Positions 1 to 13,700 are shown, counted from the stretch's first letter. The stretch is DNA of 64,000 nucleotides from Chelonoidis abingdonii (GCF_003597395.2 NC_133769.1:44561831-44625830); one strand, 5' to 3'. The notes: generated by a model not told the origin, from the sequence alone. A program made the numbers and translations.

Positions 1-866
1 TGTAAAATTTAGCTAGAAATAGCTCATGTCATTTCATATGAATGTTTAGAATAATAGCATGATTAATAAGGGGTTTTTTAGAGTAGACTTTTGTTCATTT
101 TGTGCATCTTATCTAAAAGACTTCTAATTATGCTACTTAAAAATGGTCTTTGTTACTTTTTGGTCTTAATTTGTATCATTCTTGTAAGGGAATATTTGTA
201 GTAGAGTAGCACCTAGAAGCCCTAGCCAAGACTGGGACCCCAGTGCGGTAGGCACATATGAAGGCAGTCTCTTTCTTGATGAACTTAATCTGAAGTCTGC
301 TGTTTGTCAGCTGGATGTCCCCCTGATGTATTTTTGTGACCCTCATGACTTACTCAGATTGTGCAGAATCTCAGCTTGATTTTTAAAAAGGTGTTTTTAA
401 AAAGGTGTTTTTAAGTCTTTGTTTTTGTCAGAAGACGTTCCAAATATGTAATGCTTGTAAACTAATGTAGTGCTGCCTTCCTGATTCTGTAGGCAGCCTG
501 AAACAGTGGCTAGGAGATATGTGAACTCTTGTCTCCTATTAATCTCATGGGAATGTCAAACTGTTGGCACATAAATGTCAACACTGACTATTTTAGTGGA
601 TGGAAGGGTATGGGAGACACACCTGGGCTGATGAGAACTGGGACTTGCCTAGGGAAGGAAATGCAGCATAGAACAGAAACACTAAGCGAAGGAAAAGGGG
701 GAAAGGAGCAGTAGGTGAGGAAAAGAAATAGAGCAAAAATGGTGGTTGCCCAAAGAACGGCCAGCATACTTTCCCACTGTGTGGTACTGAATGTGACAAT
801 AAATAACTTAAATAGTAGCAGAAGTGCAGTTACTGTATAGAAGCCAAAATCTATCCTTGATGTTTG
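1..866. other. WASL intron sequence, nothing recognised
   Basis: No exon matching the preceding N-WASP residues (basic region, first half of CRIB) and no clear repeat were seen, only AT-rich unique-looking sequence. Confidence 0.6.
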
Positions 867-1363
867 TGGGGAGGGATAGCTCAGTGGTTTGAGCATTGGC
901 CTGCTAAACCCAGGGTTGTGAGTTCAATCCTTGAGGGGGCCACTTAGGCCAGGTCTACACGACACGCGAAAATCGATTTTAGATACGCAATTTCAGCTAC
1001 GAGAATAGCGTAGCTGAAATCGATCTACTCACCTGTCTTCACCGCGCGGGATCGATGTGCGCGGCTCGCCATGTCGATTCCGGAACTCTGTTGGTTTTGG
1101 TGGAGTTCCGGAATCAATGTAAGCGCGCTCAGGGATCAATACATCGCGTCTAGATAAGACGCGATATATCGATCCCCGAGCAATCGATTGTAACGCGCCG
1201 ATATGGCGCGTTGTATAGACGTGGCCTTAGGGATCTGGGGCAAAAATCAGTACTTGGTCCTGCTAGTGAAAGCAGGGGGCTTGACTTAATGACCTTTCAA
1301 GGTCCCTTCCAGTTCTAGGAGAGAGGTATATCTCCAATTATTTAAAAAAAAAAAAAAAAAAAA
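867..1363 (+). repeat. tRNA-derived SINE (tortoise type), split by a MITE
   Basis: The head GGATAGCTCAGTGGTTTGAG and GAGTTCAATCC are pol III A and B boxes of a tRNA-like gene. The body (CCACTTAGGGATCTGGGGCAA across the insertion, then TTCCAGTTCTAGGAGA) and a 20-base A tail near 1344-1363 complete it. It is not a tRNA gene: there is no acceptor stem closure. The 280-bp element at 947-1226 interrupts it. This kind of SINE is known from cryptodiran turtles. Confidence 0.85.
947..1226 (+). mobile_element. Harbinger-like MITE, 280 bp, TTA target duplication
   Basis: Ends are GGCCAGGTCTACACG and GTATAGACGTGGCC, an imperfect terminal inverted repeat. TTA is duplicated at 944-946 and 1227-1229, the size and sequence expected of PIF/Harbinger. 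There is no coding capacity. The interior is unusually CpG-rich and contains several internal hairpins. Confidence 0.8.
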
Positions 1364-1549
1364 GCTCCAGTTAACATCAACATATTATTCTGGGGTATGG
1401 AGTCCTAAATTTATGCCACACTCCATAACCAAAAGTAGTGGAATTCAGTCCTCCCTACCAAATGAGTGTTACTCATGATCTGGATGAACAAGACAAAAGA
1501 TGGGAGAAAAAGTATTTTGTAGCGCATAATACAAATGGAGATCTGAAGC

Positions 1550-1685
1550 ACTGAGAGGTGTTGATTGATGACTTACCCAGTGTCTCACAAAAAGACTGAC
1601 ATAACCTGATACTGAACCCAGAGCTCCTGGAGTCCTAGTCCAGTGTTCTAACCACAAGACTGCCATTTGTCTGACATGGATTTCT
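1550..1685 (-). repeat. MIR-like SINE fragment
   Basis: The text GAACCCAGAGCTCCTGGAGTC, then CCAGTGTTCTAACCACAAGACTG, is the reverse of a tRNA-like SINE head of the MIR/amniote type. It lies just before the acceptor of the exon at 1703. Confidence 0.5.
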
Positions 1686-1702
1686 TTAATTTTGCTTTTT
1701 AG

Positions 1703-1745
1703 ACACATTGGACACGTTGGTTGGGATCCAAACACAGGTTTTGAT
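1703..1745 (+). CDS. WASL: WASL exon: GTPase-binding domain, CRIB end
   Basis: This 43-nt exon follows a pyrimidine-rich acceptor ending TTTTTAG and precedes the donor GTAAGT. It starts with the last base of a split Gln codon and then encodes [14 protein letters not shown], the C-terminal part of the CRIB/GBD segment that contacts Cdc42. The preceding exon, with the basic PIP2-binding stretch and the first CRIB residues, is not in the window. Confidence 0.96.
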
Positions 1746-4700
1746 GTAAGTAACGTCCGCATTGTACATAACATATCAGATGGTTAAAGGCATTGTGTTT
1801 TTGACTAAGGTGTCCAAGAATGGTATCAAAAACTAAAAGTTCCATCGTGAGCCATGCAAGTCATGGCTACTGTGATGCTACAGAATGATGCACTCTGGAA
1901 AAGTTATGTGGAGGGAAAATACTAAAAAGATTTAAGGGGAGAGGGGGGAATTGTAGAAGACTAGCTAATCCTTAAATTTTGTGCTTAATATTTTCTTTCC
2001 ACACCAAGAAAAGTCTGTTCTTATTAAGGAATTCAGTACAGAAATCTGTGCTTGAGTCTCATTTTTTGTTTAGCTGTTCCTCTTAGCTGGATGGGATTTT
2101 TTTAACCAAAAAAAGGTTTATAAGTAAAATAAGAATCTTTCTTTCTTTTATTTGTTTACTTTGGACAAGAAAAAACAGTACCCATCAATAAATTATAGGA
2201 CTAAGTGTCTGATTTGCAGGTGAACAACTTGGACCCAGAACTGAAAAAACTGTTTGATCTGTGTGGAATTTCAGAGGCTCAATTAAAAGACAAAGAAACA
2301 TCGAAGGTGATATATGATTTCATTGAAAAAACAGGAGGAGTAGAAGCTGTTAAAAATGAGCTGCGTAGGCAAGGTAAGTCTTCAGCAACTAATGCATCAG
2401 ACTGAGCTATTTGACTTAAGGATTAAAAAACGTTACTCATGTGAAGCAGTTTCTGGAAGTCTTCTCATGTCTTTACTTTGGAATAGAAATTGGATATTGA
2501 GTTTGAGATTTCTGTACATTACAGTACACTACATAAGTGTCCCAGTGTCACCCATGAGTATAGTTCTAAAATATTTCTCTTTATGATTAAAATCTTTTGC
2601 ATGTCAGTAACACTTTTCACTGACTGCAAAGCTATGCAACATCTCCCATCTGAATTTAAAGTAGTTTCCATTGCATAGTTTGTTTTTGGTCTTTCAAAAT
2701 CGTAACTATTTAAAGATAGAATTCAAGAAATCCATTGCTGCTGTCAGTTCAAAGTAAAGAACATGGTTGAGTCATCAAGTGTAGGAGAGACAGATGTGTG
2801 TCTGATGCAAACTTAAGTTTACTAGTACAGTGGGTTATGAACCTTCTAATATACAGAGGTCTGCAGCTTGTTCTCCTTTTAATCAAGTAGTGGCACTATT
2901 GCTTGGTAATCAAAGGGTCTCTGAGCTAAGTTTCTACTGGAACTTTATACATAAATGAGCCATTTCCAGCATACTACTACTTAATGTATTTAAGAATGGT
3001 TGTTCTGGCTCAGACCAAAGGTCCATCTAGCCCAGTATCCTGTCTTCTGACAGTGATCAATGCCAGGTGCCCCAGAGGGAATGGACAGAACATTCCCTGT
3101 CTGGCAAACAGAGTCTAGGGACACCATCCTTGCCCATCCTGGCTAACAGCCCTTGATGGACCTATCCTCCATGAACTTATCTAGTTCTTCTTTGAACCCT
3201 GTTGGCCTTCACAGCATCCTCTGGCAAGGAGTTCCACAGGTTGACAGTGCCTTGTGTGAAAAAATACTTCCTTTTGTTTGTTTTAAACCTGCTGCCTATT
3301 AATTTCATTTGGTGACTCATAATTCTTGTATTATGAGAAGTAAATAACACTTCCTTATTTACTTTTTCCACACCAGTCATTATTTTATAGATCTTTATCA
3401 TATTCTTCCCCCTCCCCCGTCATCTCTTTTCCAAGCTGAAAAGTCAGCCTTATTAATCTCTCTCCCTTATGGAAGCTGTTCCATACCCTTAATAATTTTT
3501 GTGGCCCTTTTCTGAACCTTTTCCATCTCCAATATATCTATTTTGCGATGAGGTGACTACATCTGCATGCAGTATTCAAGATGTGGTCATACCATGGATT
3601 TATATAGAGGCAATATGATATTTTCTGTCTTATCATCTGTCCCTTTCTTAATGATTCCCAACATTGGCAACCTTTTTGACTGTCGCTGCACATTGAGTGG
3701 ATGTTTTCAGATAACTATCCACAATGACACACAGATCTTTCTTGAGTGGTAACAGCTAATTTAGACCTCCCATAATCCCAACTATCTATATTTTTATATA
3801 GATAGATAAGTTATGGAGGCAGCACAAATTCTGAATCATGGCAAAGTTGTATATTTTTCCAGTAATCCAGAAAAATATACATAGCTTCTTACTGAAGATG
3901 TTACATATGGTGACAGTGACCTCAAGGAGCCAAAGGGGAATATTTCCCCAATACAGCCCATACTCATGATACCAAGGGTGTTGGCAGCATTGATTTCTGA
4001 TGCAATAAATCTATGAAACTAAGGTGTGGGCAGGGAGTAGAATATCTTCCTTTCCTCCTTTCTATATATTTTTATATAGATAGTTGGGATTATGTTTTCC
4101 AGTGTGCTTTACTTTGCATTTATCAACCTTGAATTTCATCTGCCATTTTGTTGCCCAGTCACTCAGTTCTTCACAGTCTGCTTTGGACTGAACTATCATG
4201 AGTAGTTTTGTATCATCTGCAGATCTTGCCACCTCACTGTTTACCCCTTTTTCCGATCATTTATGAATGTATTGAATTGTATTGGTCCCAGTACAGACCC
4301 CAGGGCAACACCACTGTTTACCTGTCTCCATTCAAATATTTGCTGTCATTATATTTATCTGCTGTTTTTCATAACATCTTAATGTAACTATGGTGATGGG
4401 AAAGTGTAATATAACATGTCATTCTGCTAAAAATACATTGATATTATCAGAATTCAAAATAATTCCCTGATTATTTTTCAGGAGTACCGATATTAATGCT
4501 GTTGGAATTATAGTAGTTTCAGGCTGCTCGGTAAATGGCTTCATATTAGTTCGGTAACTTATTACATTTATTCTCTAGGTCCCCCACGTTGGAGTGGTAT
4601 GTATTTAAGCATATATCACTAAAAAAATATGTATGTTGTGACTGCGTGACTCTTACTTAATGGATAAGAAGTGTTAGACCAAAAACCCATTTATTAACAA

Positions 4701-7700
4701 TAAAATACACAGTAATGTGACACGAAAAAAATCTAGTCAAAAACTACCTTTCTGTGTTGGTTTACCATTGAAATTTGGCTTGGATTAGGACTTTTTATAT
4801 GAAAACATTGAATTTGCAAATTTCCAATTGTATTTCTCGCCTTTAAAAGTATGAGTCTCCTTTAATCTTAAAATATGTATAAAGTACCGAATTTTGAAAT
4901 TGCCTGACTTTGTTAGTCTTTGAGTTTTCTTTACTTGTCCTTGGTGTTTTACAGATAGCATACAATGCTAGCTTTTACAACATGTGCATTAACTTAAAGT
5001 TCCACCACTTTGCATGGATGTAGTTAAACAAAAAGCTGCTGCCTCATGTTAGCATGCATGACACATAAAATGAGGGGGACTCCTTTGTGTTAGAAATAGC
5101 TCAGTAGTCCTAAAGGTCTTGTCTTTGTCAGCTAGAATGCTTTTATCTATAACTATTATACGCAATATTCAAGGTAATGTTTAATCTTGACTGTGGTTTG
5201 AAGTGCTTTATGATTTTTTTCACTGAAAAACCACCTCTCCTCTACTCCCCTCCCCACCCCCCAATTTTTCATTTGCTGTGTTTTATTGCAAGATTCTCTG
5301 TGCTTATGGATGGCATTAGGCCTGACAGGATGCTGGGTAGAGGTTTGAGTCCATTCTGCTGCTAGCTGATTTTGAAATAGAAGTCGTTTGTCTTGCGTTT
5401 CTTTCCCCCTAACTGTTGCAGAGTTGATGAGGTTTTTAGCAAGGCTGTTTTCATTCGAAGGATTTAAGAAACTTTGGACATAACTATTGGCAAAAATAGA
5501 GTAATTTGGTTCAGTTAGCTTTTATAAAGACAGATGTATCTTTTGCTTGGAATGTTTCTCATGTTTTTTTCTCATAAACCTCTGAGATACTCTATCATTC
5601 TGTTTTCTGGTGTGAGGTTCCTCTCACTCCTTGAGTTGTACAGTTTTGAAAATCCATAAGGTGTTCAGCCATTCCCTTGGTGGTATGTAACATTTGTTCA
5701 ACAAATTTCTTTCTTTTAATGCAAGTGAGCCTCATAGAACCTCAGACTCTTATTTCCACAGTCATCGGGTTGGTGGTTTCACTATGTTGTCTGGGATATG
5801 GCATGTTTTTCCTCTCTAGATATGACTCTAATGCATGTGGTGGATAAGTTTTTTCTCTGTAAGTCAGAGAGATTTTAACACCACTCTGTCAAGGAAAGTG
5901 GACTGCAATAAGTTATGGAGGCAGCACAAATTCTGAATCATGGCAAAGTTGTATATTTTTCCAGTAATCCAGAAAAATATACATAGCTTCTTACTGAAGA
6001 TGTTACATATGGTGACAGTGACCTCAAGGAGCCAAAGGGGAATATTTCCCCAATACAGCCCATACTCATGATACCAAGGGTGTTGGCAGCATTGATTTCT
6101 GATGCAATAAATCTATGAAACTAAGGTGTGGGCAGGGAGTAGAATATCTTCCTTTCCTCCTTTTTGGAAGGAAGGGGGAGGTAATAACAAGGAGAGGAAG
6201 TGAATGTTGAACTCCGTTGGCACACACCTTTTCTTGTCAATGCTTTTCCTGCTTCACGTTCAGGAGGAATGGTTTGGGAGCCCCTGAATCTTCCCAGTGA
6301 GATTCAGGGGCTCCCAATCAATCTTCCCGGTGCCTTCTACAGTTCCTGCTTCAAATTCCTCTTCCTGGTGATTTGACTATAATCAAACCTCATTCTTCAG
6401 GGCATCAACCAGTCACAGGGGTCAGAAAGCGCCATCCCCACCCTCTGTGCATAATTGGCCAGATGTTTTGGTAGTTTTCCCTTTGGAGTATTGGGAATTG
6501 GCCTCATCTGAACTCTGGACACGAGATGGGATGGACCAGTGCTCTGAGGAGGTACAGATAATGATCTTTCGTAGATGCCTGGCTTGTGTGTCTTGCTCAC
6601 ATGCTTAAAGACAAATGATCAGCAGATGTGGGGTCTGGAAGGAATTTCCCACAGCTCATATTGGCAGGTACACTAGGATTTTTTTTCTAGAGCTGTCAAT
6701 TAATCGCAGTTAACTCATGCGATTAACTCAAAAAAATTGTGGGGGGGGGCGGAAAAGAATCTCAATTAATTGCACTGTTAAATAATAGAATACCAATTGA
6801 AATGTATTAAATATTTTGGATGTTTTTCTACATTTTCAAATATATTGGTTTCGGTTACAATACAGAATATACAGTGTACGCTGCTCACTTTACATTTTTG
6901 ATTACTAATATTTGCCCTGTAAAAATGATAAAATAAACAGTATTTTTTTTTTTTCAATTCAGCACATACAAGTACTGTAGTGCAATCTCTTTGTTGTGAA
7001 AGTGCAACTTACAAATGTGGGTTTGTTTTGTTTTTGTGTTTTTGTTTTTTGGGGATTGTTTTTTTGGTGGGTTTTTTTTTTTACACATAATTGAACTCAG
7101 AAACAAAACAATGGAAAACTCTAGAGCCTATAAGTCCACTCAGTCCTACTGCATGTTCAACCAAACAAACAAGTTTGTTTACACTTGCTGGAGATAATGC
7201 TGCCCACTTCTTATTTACAGTGTCACCTGAAAGTGAGACATTCACAGTGCACTGTTGTATCTGGCGTCGCAAGATATTTCCGTGTCAGATTCACTAAAGA
7301 TTCATATTCCTCTTCATGCTTTGGCCATTATTCCAGAAGACATGCTTCCATGTTGATGCTTGTTAAAAAAATTGATGTATTAATTAAATTTGTGACTGAA
7401 CTCACATGGAGAATAGTATGTCTCCTGCTCTGTTTTACCTGCATTCTGCCGTAAATTTCATGTTATAGCAGTCTTGGATGATGACCCAGCACAAGTTGTT
7501 CTAAGAACACTTTCACTGCAGATTTGACAAAAGGCAAAGGAGGTACCAATGTGGGATTTCTAAAAATAGCATCAGCACTTGACCCAAGGTTTAAGAATCT
7601 GATGTGCAGTCCAAAATCTGAGAGGGTCGAGGTGTGGAGCATGCTTTCAGAAGTCTTAAGAGTGATTCCGATGCAGAAACTACAGAACTCGAACCACCAA

Positions 7701-10700
7701 AAAAGAAAATCAACCTTCTGCTGGTGGCATCTGACTCAGATGATGAAAATGAACATGCGTCAGTCCGCTCTACTTTGGATTGTTATCGAGCAAAATCTGT
7801 TCTCATCATGGGCGCATGTCCTCTGGAATGGTGGTTGAAGTATCAAGGGACATATGAATCTTTAACACATCTGGCACGTAAATATCTTGTGATACCAGCT
7901 GCAACAGTGCAATGTGAATGTCTTACTTTCAGGTGACGTAAATAAGAAGCAAGCAGCATTATCTCCTGCAAATGTAAATAAACTTGTTTGGTCTGAGCAA
8001 TTGGCTGAACAGGAAGTAGGACTGAGTGGACCTGTAGGCGCTAAAGTTTTACATTGTTTTGTTTCTGAGTGCAGTTATTCTTTTACATAATTCTGCATTT
8101 GTATGTTCAGCTTCCATGATAAAAAGAGATTGCATTGTAGTACTTGTAAAGGGAGAATTGAAATACTATTTCTTTTATTTTTTACAGTGCAAATATTTGT
8201 AATAAAAAATAAATATAAAATGAGCAGTGTATACTTTGTATTCTGTTTAATTGAAATCAATACATTTGAAAATGTAGAAAACATCCAAAAATATTTAAAT
8301 AAATATTTTATTATTAACAGTGCAATTAATTGTGATTAATTTTTTCACTTTTCCTTGTAGCATAGATCGCTGGTAGGTTTATGGGAGCTTATCTCAACAA
8401 TTCAGTTTCCTAACATTGCAGGTACTGCAAGCATTGGTAGCACCTCAGTCTCTCCTGTTCTTTCTCTGTGGCATATAACAGCTTGATCTTTTGAGTTACA
8501 GTAAAGCATTTCAGTCCTCAAGTTATTGACTTAGGTGTAGAGGCAGCTGGATGAAATTTAATGCCCTGTGATGTACAGACTAAATCTAATAATGGTCCTT
8601 CTGGTCGTAAACTTTATGAAACTTCCTATTATGAACCCCTCCCCCTTCTTGCGAGGTAGGAAGGGAGCTCTAGCTCTGCATTTCGCAGGACAGAGGAGCT
8701 GAACTTATACCTTCAACTCCTCCTCTTGTACATCACCCTTCCAGAGCCTCAGGACTTCACATAACATGCTTTCTTCCAAATCATAACAAATTAAAAGAAT
8801 GCACATTCTTCTCAAACAACCTAAAGACCATCCATCTAGCTAAGTGTTTAAATAAAGTAAACAAACTATAGTATCACACAAGCCATTAGAAGAAGCCCAG
8901 TTGAAAATAAAGTGATACTATGCTGTGGAAGATAACTATTGTTCAAATAAACTCATTTCAATAAAAAATTCAGTTAAGCTAAAGAGTTATCAAAAATGTA
9001 TTCAGGCGGACATCTAAAAAGTCATTTCCTTCTGTCATTCTTTCACATAAGGATATTGTTATAAAGAGTAAATTTGTCATGATCTGAGCAAGATGGAAGG
9101 CGGTTCAAAAAACAAAAACAACAAATCCGCATCTACAAGTTAATTATAACGTCAGATTCACTTTGAGTGGTGACACTCAAACTGTAAGAGTTGAACCTTC
9201 ACATGGGCAATAGAGCATTTTTTCTATTAGATAAATGGAGAAGCATCAAAATTTAATTTTCCACAGTTATGTGTCTGTCCATCCAGGACTAATGTTTATG
9301 CATTCAGGCACCTCTGGAGAGCTCAGGACACACAATCACAGAAAAATAAGATCTTCCCAATGTGAAACTCTCTACACATCCAATATTAACTCTGAAACTT
9401 GTCTCAGAAAAAGCCTGAGTACAAAGATGGGTTATTGAATAACACAAAATATGCTGAACTATCAAAATGCACATATGCTGTCTCTATGACAGAGTATTTT
9501 CAAATATGGGAATTAGAAGCATTGAAATACTTCATTAGATAGAACCATAGACTAACTGGTGTATAATCCAATCTTGTGTACATAATCTATGTGGGGTAGA
9601 GGGCAGGTTCTAATAGACACTAGTTTGGGAGGTATATTACGTGCCATATTAAAAACTGATGTTGACCAAGAAACATTGCCTATAATTTGAGATGCTGTAT
9701 CTGCAGCACTGTTTAATCCTAACAGGTTTGGTTTAATGTGCATTGCTGAGAGTAAATTCTTAAGATTGCAATTGTTTGCTATTGGCCTGCACAACAACAT
9801 AACTATATGTGCAATATTGTGTGCCATCTTCTCTTAGCAAGAAAGTAATTATGGTCACTCTTGTTAGTATTATCAGAAAAATGTTACAGAATTACTAACA
9901 AGCCATGCTTTTTAAAAATACACATTTCCCTAATTTTTGAAAAAATATACTATTTTCTCCATATTTAGGGTAATTACTAGGTTTCCATTTGAGTATTTTT
10001 GACCTGCTCACCTTTAACTTAGCAAAAAACGAAATATTCCTGAAATCTTACCTGTGTATCTGAGGTGAATGTCTTGGAAAGCTTAATGTTAACTTCCTAA
10101 AATATTTCCCTATACAAAAAGGACTATGGATATTCAGGGAAATTCATACCCAATGATATAACACAAGCCACTCATCAAGCGCCAGCTTATGGTTTATAGC
10201 TTTCTTTAACAAACATAGTGCAGTGCTGATAGCTGGTATTATACGAGTTCTTTTCCTTTAAAATACATGAGAAAGATGACATATGGACGATATTTTCAGC
10301 ATAACAAGATCAGGACTAGTAAAATTTGTATAGGCACAGAGATCCTTATAAAAGACATGGCAAAGGTGTTTTGGCACTGTTACATTTTTACTCCTTGCTA
10401 TGGATCTCAGATGGAATGACTTGGGATAAGAATTTTGTGTAGTATATAACTAGGCACTATCTTGTGTGTTGTTTCAGCTCCACCACCGCCACCACCATCC
10501 AGAGGAGGACCCCCTCCTCCACCACCACCACCTCCACATAGCTCAGGTCCTCCTCCTCCTCCTGCAAGGGGAAGAGGAGCTCCTCCTCCTCCTCCTTCAA
10601 GAGCTCCCACAGCAGCTCCTCCACCCCCACCTCCATCTAGACCAGGTTCAGCAGTGCCCCCTCCTCCTCCAAACAGGATGTATCCTCCACCACCTCCAGT

Positions 10701-13700
10701 GCACTCATCATCTGCACCAGTTGGCCCACCTCCACCGCCTCCACCACCAGCAAGTGGATCATGTGTACCGCCGCCTCCACCACCTCCCCCTCCTGGTCCT
10801 CCTCCACCACCTGGCTGCACTTCAGAGATTGATAACCAATTTCCAGCTCCTGCAGGAAACAAAGCAGCACTGTTAGATCAAATCAGAGAAGGGGCCCAGT
10901 TGAAGAAAGTGGAACAGAACAGTCGACCTGTATCCAGCTCAGGAAGAGATGCACTCTTAGACCAGATACGACAGGGTATACAGCTCAAGTCAGTAAGTAT
11001 CTACTGTTTGTCATCTTCTAAATTTCCAAAGTTATTGAGAGCAATAGCCAATGGGTTGGGTGTTTTTGTTTTTGTTTTTGGTGGCGGTCATGGGGAATTG
11101 GCATGTTGTTGTATATTTTTGTTTGTTTTTTGATAAATCCTAGGCCACTTTTCTTTAATATTATGTATTGGCTGTTGCCGCACCATAATTAAAATTGATT
11201 CTTCATTTCTAGTATTTGACTCTTGGCCCACCTCTGAAATCCTTAAAGGAGATTTTGGCTACAAAACTCTGGTGTGATCTATGGTTGTGTCCGTCAGAGA
11301 ATTTTTCCATTATTTTTTAGGCAAATCAAACCTTTTTCAGTGACATTTTAAATAATAATAATTGAATAATTCTTCTAGATTTTAGTTTGAAAACAGAAAT
11401 TAAAATTTAATTTATTGGAATTATCTAGTATAGATTTAACGTGCAGTCCTACACCTCTGATGTTGCAATCAAATTACATTTTTTATTAAATGTTAATTTA
11501 GTAATGTCAGCATGGCACATGAGGTGGTGGTGACCTTTGCCAGGAGCATCCATACTTTAATAAAGTTTTCTGAAGAACTGTAGAGGATGAGTTCCATGGG
11601 GGAGAACACCTGGATTTCTCCTTACGCTCCACTTCTCGTCACTGTTTCCCGGTCTTCAGTGTTTCACGTGCTCATAGATCTGCACCAGCTTTCAACTCCT
11701 CTCCTAATGCATGTATACAAACACCCTTCGTTCTGACCGCTTTTCTCAGTCTGTAGCTCCAACAGTCCCTCTTCCAGTGCAGCAGGCATACTCATTCTTG
11801 TCAGATCCCTTCTCAAACTGGGCTGCACCATCTCTCATCTTGCTGTCACATAGTCTTAAAAAAAAAAAAAAACAGCAACAACAAAAACACCTGAATTTGG
11901 AACATTTGTTGATGGTGCAATACTCACATAATATTTGTTTTGTTTCCTTACCCCAGATCCTTGCCTGGTCTGCTTCTAGGTTTTTCTGAGCATGTTCTAA
12001 GCTCTTTGGGATGGACCAGGTCTTTCGGTAAAGCACCATTCAAAAGTATGGAGACGTATAAATAGTAATAAACTTGTTAATACATGGGTGCAGTACCCAA
12101 TTTTATAAATCCGCATTAGAGAGATGCAGGATTTATCTGCCTAGGCTAGGATCTAGTTAACAAACTTGAGCAAAAAATTTTCATAAGTTTTCTATTATCT
12201 CGAACACAGAGCATTATGCAACTGAACAAGGCTTGCCTATTCAGATACATTACGGAACTTTCCCTCGGTTGTGGAGGTCTCTTCCTGATAAGGCTTGCCG
12301 AGTTTAGTTGTATGTATTTAATCATCACTGTGTCAATCACAGTATTGACTAACTGGAACTATGTTGTCATGCAAAAAACAGTGGGAGAATTTGTATTTAG
12401 AAAACATGGAGTTTCCAAGCTTTCTTTTTTCTTAGTTTTCTTAGCTCTAGCTATATCTGAGGTTGTAGTCTCAACAAATTTCTAATCTCCCTTCATAACT
12501 GAAAATGTTTTCAATTTTCTAAAGGATTTACCTGGAAATATAAAGGTTTTCCGTTTAATTATATCATAGCATTATATTCTTCTTTCAAGGTATCTGATGG
12601 CCAAGAGCCTGTGCCACCCACAGCTGCGCCAACCTCAGGAATTGTGGGTGCATTAATGGAAGTTATGCAGAAAAGGAGCAAAGCCATTCATTCTTCAGGT
12701 AGGTTTGTGGGAACTTTTTTTGCTTTGGTTGTCAGTGTAGGTGTTAATATACCGTAGACCATGAAATTTTAATTACATTTGGTTTCTTTCATGATGACTG
12801 TACTGATTTTAGATGTATAGTGAAACAGAATACACCAGAGCTAGCCACTGGCCCATCTGCAGTAGTCTAGCGTACTTCGTCAGGAAATGGCCAGTGTTTT
12901 GTACTTTGCAGTAATGCTGTATTGAAAATTACCACTTAAGACTAGCCACCACCTGATGTAAAATCTTAGAATATAGAAAGTGATTACTAATTATGTCTGA
13001 TCTTAAATGTAATTTTGTCCAGCCCAGTGTTTGGTGCAATACCAGATTAATGAACACTGCATACAGGAGTCCTTCATTCAGAAAAACCTTTAATTGCCAG
13101 AGAGTCTGTTTCTAACTGAAGATGCATCTGTTAGAACTATAACTATGCTCTTTGAATGTCACGTGCTGCCCAAACAATAAGTAACTACCATCACTTGCTC
13201 ATGCCTGCCTTGTTGCAATTTTGTTGTTAATGCTGTGGGTACAGCTGTTTTGCTGTATTGCTTCATTTTGCCAAATCTTCCCTTGCTGCCTGCAGATACC
13301 CGTACTTTGATATCCACAGGTCACTTTGCAGTTTGATTCTGTGTGTGAACATTTTGATTAATTTGGTTCTATCTTTGTGTGAGAACCTTCTAATTTTGAG
13401 GTCCTCTGCAAACTTGATCACTGTCGAATTTACTCCAGAGAAACATCACAAGGACATTAAGTACAATGCCATGCCCTCCTTAGCTGATTTAAAACAAAAA
13501 CAAAAACTTCAGCTAGTCAAAAAATAATTCTAGAAATTCTAGCAATTCTGGACTGCACTACTACAAGCAGCAAACTGAAGACTGAAACATACTTCACGCT
13601 TAGGCAGATATAACTTCACCAGGGGCGGCTCTAGGCATTTTGCTGCCCCAAGCACGAAGCCACGGGACCAGCGGACCCTCTGCAGGCAAGCTGCCAAAGG

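Noticed and set aside
867..946. tRNA gene
   Set aside because: A and B boxes are present, but there is no cloverleaf closure and a SINE body follows.
10407..10862. 151-codon glycine-rich - strand frame
   Set aside because: It is the antisense of the WASL polyproline exon; CCN runs read as GGN on the other strand.
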